From Actinoalloteichus hymeniacidonis (GTDB taxonomy: Bacteria; Actinomycetota; Actinomycetes; Mycobacteriales; Pseudonocardiaceae), in assembly GCF_014203365.1 (NCBI RefSeq), contig NZ_JACHIS010000001.1:124001-188000 (forward strand): a DNA stretch of 64,000 bases, in the 5' to 3' direction. Position 1 is the stretch's first letter, and each line of letters starts with the position of its first letter. This document shows, piece after piece, positions 60,958 to 64,000 of the stretch. Position numbers and translations under genes: made by a program. The notes beneath the pieces are model-generated. The model searched no databases and was not told the origin of the DNA. It saw nothing but the letters and a program-made list of their open reading frames with translations.

Positions 60958-62415
60958 TCAGGCAGGTCCGCAGGCCACGTCCTGCTTCGGCCGCTCGCCG
61001 TGAACCAGGAAGTCGGTCGTCAGATCGTTGGCGCAGGGATTGTCCAGCCACAGGTAGGCCAGGTGCCCGCCTTGATCCGCAGTGATCATCCTGGCTCGAT
61101 CGCCGAAGGCGTCGCTCAACTTCTGCGCGCCCACCAGCGGCGTCGCCGGGTCGCGGAGGTTATGCAGGATCAGGACGTTCGACGGCCCCTCGTCGGTGAT
61201 CTCCACCGGCGGTTCGATCGGCTCGGACGGCCAGAACGCGCACGGCGTGATGTTGGCGCCCGCCGCGCCGAACTTCGGGTACTTGATCCGATCCTCCTCG
61301 ACGTTCTGCTTGTAGGTGTCGATCGACTCGGGCCAATCGGAGTCGTTGCAGATCACGTGCAGTTGGCTGGCCAGGTAGTTGTCCGCCGGGATGGCCGGGT
61401 CGGTGGCAGCGGTCTGCGCTGCGGGCTCGGGGATCGGCTGCCCGGTGTCGAACGCCTGCAGGATCTCGGCCAGATACGGCAACTCGCTGTCGTAGTACAG
61501 GTTGGCGAACACCACCTGCCGGAGCAGCTGGCCGTTATAGCCCTCGGGGCTCGGCGTCTCGTCCAACCGCGCGGCTAATTCGAGGTACTTCGCCTCGACC
61601 TCCTCGGGGGTCGAACCGAACCCGTATTCGGGGTGCTCCGCGAGGTACTGCGCGAAGTCCGGGAACCGGTCCTCGACGCCTCGACCGAACAGCCGGGAGA
61701 ACTCGGCATCCCAGCCGCCGGGGCCGGTCGCGCTGTCGAGCAGGAAACGGTCGCTGCGCTCCGGGAACATCGTCGTGTAGACCGATCCCAGGTAGGTGCC
61801 GTAGGAGACGCCGAAGTAGGACACCGTCGACTCGCCCAGTGCGGCCCGGATCCGATCCATGTCGCGTGCCGTGTTCGCCGTGGTGATGTGCGGCAGCAGC
61901 GCCGCCGACTCCGAGGACCCGCAGGCTTCGGCGACCGTGGCTGAGGCCTCGGCCTGGGCGTCGACGGTGGCCTCGTCCGGTGCGTACAGCGGGATGTTGG
62001 TGAAGTGACCCTCCGCCGAACCGCAGGTCACCGGGGTGCTGTGGCCGACGCCGCGCGGGTCGAATCCGATGATGTCGTAGGAGTCCAGCACCTCCTGCGG
62101 GGCGTCGAGACCCTCGATCGCGGCGGGGAAGATGAGGCTCTCACCGCCGGGACCGCCTGCGTTGGTCAACAGCACGCCCCGACGCTGCTCCGGGTTCTTG
62201 CTGGCCAGCCTGGAGATCGCGATCTCGATCTGCTCGCCGTGTGGATCGCGGTAGTCGAGCGGGACATCGAGTGTGGTGCACTCCAAGCCGGGGCTGGCGA
62301 CGCCTTCCGGGCAATCACCCCATTCCAGGCTTCCCGGTGTCGCCGCCGCCGCGCCCATCGGGGTCAACGACGTCACCACGGCCGCGGTGACGACTGTCAG
62401 GACAGATCTCCGCAT
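60958..62415 (-). CDS. Secreted alpha/beta hydrolase, tripeptidyl-aminopeptidase type
   Basis: A 485-residue protein. A signal peptide spans residues 1-24 (VLTVVTAAVVTSLTPMGAAA). The hydrolase has the GGPGGES oxyanion segment, nucleophile Ser in VSYFGVSYGTYLG, Asp in NLRDPATPL and His in QGGHLAYLW, as in streptomycete SlpD/tripeptidyl peptidases and related proline-type peptidases. Four or more Cys suggest extracellular disulfides. ATG 62415 has AAGGAGGAG 5 nt upstream; the frame extends upstream without support. Confidence 0.9.
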   Translation of the reverse strand: MRRSVLTVVTAAVVTSLTPMGAAAATPGSLEWGDCPEGVASPGLECTTLDVPLDYRDPHGEQIEIAISRLASKNPEQRRGVLLTNAGGPGGESLIFPAAIEGLDAPQEVLDSYDIIGFDPRGVGHSTPVTCGSAEGHFTNIPLYAPDEATVDAQAEASATVAEACGSSESAALLPHITTANTARDMDRIRAALGESTVSYFGVSYGTYLGSVYTTMFPERSDRFLLDSATGPGGWDAEFSRLFGRGVEDRFPDFAQYLAEHPEYGFGSTPEEVEAKYLELAARLDETPSPEGYNGQLLRQVVFANLYYDSELPYLAEILQAFDTGQPIPEPAAQTAATDPAIPADNYLASQLHVICNDSDWPESIDTYKQNVEEDRIKYPKFGAAGANITPCAFWPSEPIEPPVEITDEGPSNVLILHNLRDPATPLVGAQKLSDAFGDRARMITADQGGHLAYLWLDNPCANDLTTDFLVHGERPKQDVACGPA

Positions 62416-62778
62416 CGGTCTCCTCCTTGGGAAACGAATCGAGTAATGCGCAGCGGATCGGCCGGGGTGGGAATCGGAGAAACCCCAGGTGGTCACCCGT
62501 CGCATGCCATTGATCTCATCAGTCGCCGTGGCAGGCGGGTAGTGAATCGATGTCATCGCTTCTCATGACATTTGTCCTGTCAAGTCATGACGTGGTGTCA
62601 CTGGTGAAGCGGACCGCGATGCAGAACACTGGCGTCAGGCTTGATTTCTCGGTGCCGGGCGAATGCACTCGTTCATCGGACCGCGGGCGCCGTCACCAGC
62701 GGTGAGATACCGGAAACCGGTCGGGCCACGGTGCAGAGCGGGCAACGGCCAGAACGATCGACGTGAGGAAGAACGACA
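62416..62778. other. Divergent promoter region between hydrolase and GPP34 genes
   Basis: About 360 bases with no gene. A compound inverted repeat at 62563-62590 is the only structure I noticed. It is the shared upstream region of two divergent genes. Confidence 0.6.
62563..62590. promoter_or_regulatory. Compound inverted repeat, possible regulator site
   Basis: TCATGACA at 62563-62570, a 7-bp spacer, TGTCA at 62578-62582 and a second TCATGA at 62585-62590 form a near-symmetric element. The outer words are exact copies and palindromic themselves. It lies 148 nt from the hydrolase start and 189 nt from the GPP34 start. Confidence 0.4.
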
Positions 62779-63465
62779 ATGCAGAATGATTTGTTGATCG
62801 TCGAAGATCTGATGTTGCTGCTGCTCGACGATAAGACCGGCAGCCCGGCGGGCGCGGGCACCCTGTATTACACCCTCGGCGGTGCCGTATTGGTCGAGCT
62901 CGCATTGCAGGGCAGGGTCGAGGCGGAGGAAGGCCGTTTCTCCCTGAATGGTCCCAAGATCAATGTGGTCGGGGACGGCCCGCTCTCGGACCCGTTGTTG
63001 CAGTCGGCCTATGACAAGGTCGCCGAGAAGACTCAGCGAGTCCAGCCGTTGCTCATCGCGATCGGCGCCGACCTCTGGAAGGTCGTCGTCGAGCGACTCC
63101 TCGAACGTGGTCTCATCCGGCGGGAGACCAGGAAGGTGCTGGGCCTGTTCAAGACCACCAGGCTGCCCGCCGAGGAGACCGGGTACGAGGCAGCACTTCG
63201 ACAGCGGGTCTGCGATGTCCTGGAGGACGGCGCGCCCGCTGATGCGCACCTCGCGGCGGTGATCGGGCTGGTCTCGGCCAGCGGCACCCTCCCGACCCTC
63301 GACCCGGCACCGAAGTGGTCGGGCAAGGTCCACGACCGCGCCAAGGAGTTCGAGCAGGGCAACTGGGGGTCCGAGGCAGTCAACGCCGCCGTGATGCGCA
63401 CGGCCGCCGCGATCGCCGCGTCGAGTGCCGCGATCGCCGTCAGCGTGGCAGGCAGCACCTCGTAA
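62779..63465 (+). CDS. GPP34 (Golgi phosphoprotein 3-like) family protein
   Basis: A 228-residue helical protein. The N-terminus LLIVEDLMLLLLDDKTGSPA, then GGAVLVELALQGRVE and LLERGLIRRETRKVLGLF, fit the actinobacterial GPP34 family. In eukaryotes GOLPH3 binds phosphatidylinositol 4-phosphate; the bacterial role is unknown. The C-terminal Ala/Ser-rich segment is a possible amphipathic membrane helix. Confidence 0.9.
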   Translation: MQNDLLIVEDLMLLLLDDKTGSPAGAGTLYYTLGGAVLVELALQGRVEAEEGRFSLNGPKINVVGDGPLSDPLLQSAYDKVAEKTQRVQPLLIAIGADLWKVVVERLLERGLIRRETRKVLGLFKTTRLPAEETGYEAALRQRVCDVLEDGAPADAHLAAVIGLVSASGTLPTLDPAPKWSGKVHDRAKEFEQGNWGSEAVNAAVMRTAAAIAASSAAIAVSVAGSTS

Positions 63466-63507
63466 CGCCGAAACGGAAAACCCCTTCGCGCCGGGCAGTT
63501 CGGTCGC

Positions 63508-63762
63508 TCATGCGCCATGCGCCATGCGCCATGCGCCATGCGCCATGCGCCATGCGCCATGCGGCGCAGCGGCGGGGCGTGGCCGGGCGCGGAAGGCGCG
63601 CAGCATGTGCGTCACATAACGACGGGATGCTGCGGCGGGATCATCGGTCTCGGTGGCGATTACTCCCGCATTGCCCGCGATCAACAATCGGATGTCGTCC
63701 AGTCGAAGGCCGGCTCGGATGCTCCCCGCCGCTTGAGCCCGCCGAAGCAGCATGTCCACCAC
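63508..63762 (-). pseudogene. TetR regulator remnant, C-terminal part only
   Basis: A minus-strand frame of 84 codons resembling the C-terminal ligand domain of TetR regulators (VDMLLRRAQAAGSIRAGLRL, IRLLIAGNAGVIATETDDPA, RRYVTHMLRAFRAR). There is no helix-turn-helix upstream: the sequence to the right is alcohol dehydrogenase coding DNA on the other strand. The last 17 codons run through the heptamer repeat and read as HGAWRMA repeats. It appears to be truncated by a deletion. Confidence 0.65.
63510..63558. repeat. Tandem heptamer repeat, seven perfect copies of ATGCGCC
   Basis: Seven exact copies of a 7-bp unit followed by a partial eighth. It lies at the 3' end of the TetR remnant. Because the unit is not a multiple of three, copy changes would shift that reading frame. 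Confidence 0.9.
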
Positions 63763-64000
63763 CCGATGGGCGAGCGATCGCCATCTCGACGCGCTTCGCC
63801 GGCTCGGCGCGAACGAGATCCTGGACCGGCGGGCGGTCCGACCAGTCGAGCTGCCTTCCTACGACGTGGTGGTGGATGCGGTCGGCACCGAGCTCGCCGC
63901 TTACCGCAGACTGGCCGCGCGCACGGTGACCATCGCCTTCCCCTCACCCGCGGTCCTGGCGGACATCGCGGCGTCGAGGGTCTTCGGCTCTCGTCGTATC
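63752..64000 (+). pseudogene. Zinc-type alcohol dehydrogenase/quinone reductase remnant, 5'-truncated and cut by window end
   Basis: The plus-strand frame reads SDRHLDALRRLGANEILDRR, PSYDVVVDAVGTEL, RTVTIAFPSPAVLADIAASR, which is the middle of the MDR cofactor domain and onward. The preceding catalytic domain and the GxGxxG loop are absent; the sequence to the left is the TetR remnant on the other strand. An ATG at 63752 opens the frame by chance. It continues beyond base 64000. A deletion between two divergent genes explains both remnants. Confidence 0.6.

Overview
The window is high-GC DNA from an actinomycete, most likely a member of the Pseudonocardiaceae. Supporting signs are the pckG, fadE5, dcd, CCG-domain Fe-S oxidoreductase and dnaK-grpE-dnaJ-hspR genes in the same relative order as in mycobacteria, an XRE-DUF397 module, LAxTG surface proteins typical of class E sortases, an IdeR-type iron box and HspR-type HAIR boxes. 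The family assignment is inference; the gene families are read from the sequence.

Layout. 1-21 kb is mostly core chromosome: the 5' end of pckG, a DxDGDG repeat protein, a TetR/VOC divergent pair, a dynamin / GrpE-like / dynamin cassette, fadE5, a Tat-type metallo-beta-lactamase-fold protein, LysR, a serine hydrolase, a pyruvyl-transferase-like protein, a sugar MFS porter, a CDF metal transporter, HAD and Nudix genes, dcd, tRNA-Gly(CCC), an imine-reductase-like gene with a divergent MerR regulator, a small membrane protein with a RHIM-like motif, and an SDR. Two perfect CebR-type boxes sit at 21.4-21.6 kb with no cellulose or cellobiose gene nearby.

21.9-28.7 kb is a haem/iron locus around one IdeR-type box: heme oxygenase, a one-domain surface protein and hmuTUV on the plus strand, and a divergent four-domain LASTG surface protein on the minus strand. 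All surface domains look like the neocarzinostatin fold rather than the usual HtaA/NEAT haem-binding folds.

28.7-40.1 kb is accessory. It holds an operon of very small, translationally coupled genes, an XRE regulator with DUF397 partners, and a two-sided cluster. One arm encodes an alanine-dehydrogenase-like enzyme, two methyltransferase-fold proteins, a stand-alone class I aminoacyl-tRNA-synthetase-like catalytic domain and a SpeD-like pyruvoyl decarboxylase, nearly all joined by 4-nt overlaps. The other arm encodes an ASCH protein, an XRE-type regulator with a C-terminal sensor domain, an M20 peptidase and a peptide deformylase. A DUF397 copy about 97% identical in DNA is found on both sides, and on the right it is fused in frame to the deformylase. 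This is the best candidate for an undescribed system.

40-64 kb returns to core genes: a membrane Fe-S oxidoreductase sharing an operator-like element with fadE5, a secreted S1 protease with an LADTG anchor, dnaK-grpE-dnaJ-hspR, a large VanW-family protein, a GroES-like protein, a thioredoxin-NHL protein, DinB, GH76, TrmH, LemA, an HAD protein, a secreted peptidase-type alpha/beta hydrolase and a GPP34 protein. The window ends in what looks like a deletion scar joining 5'-truncated TetR and alcohol dehydrogenase remnants next to a heptamer tandem repeat.
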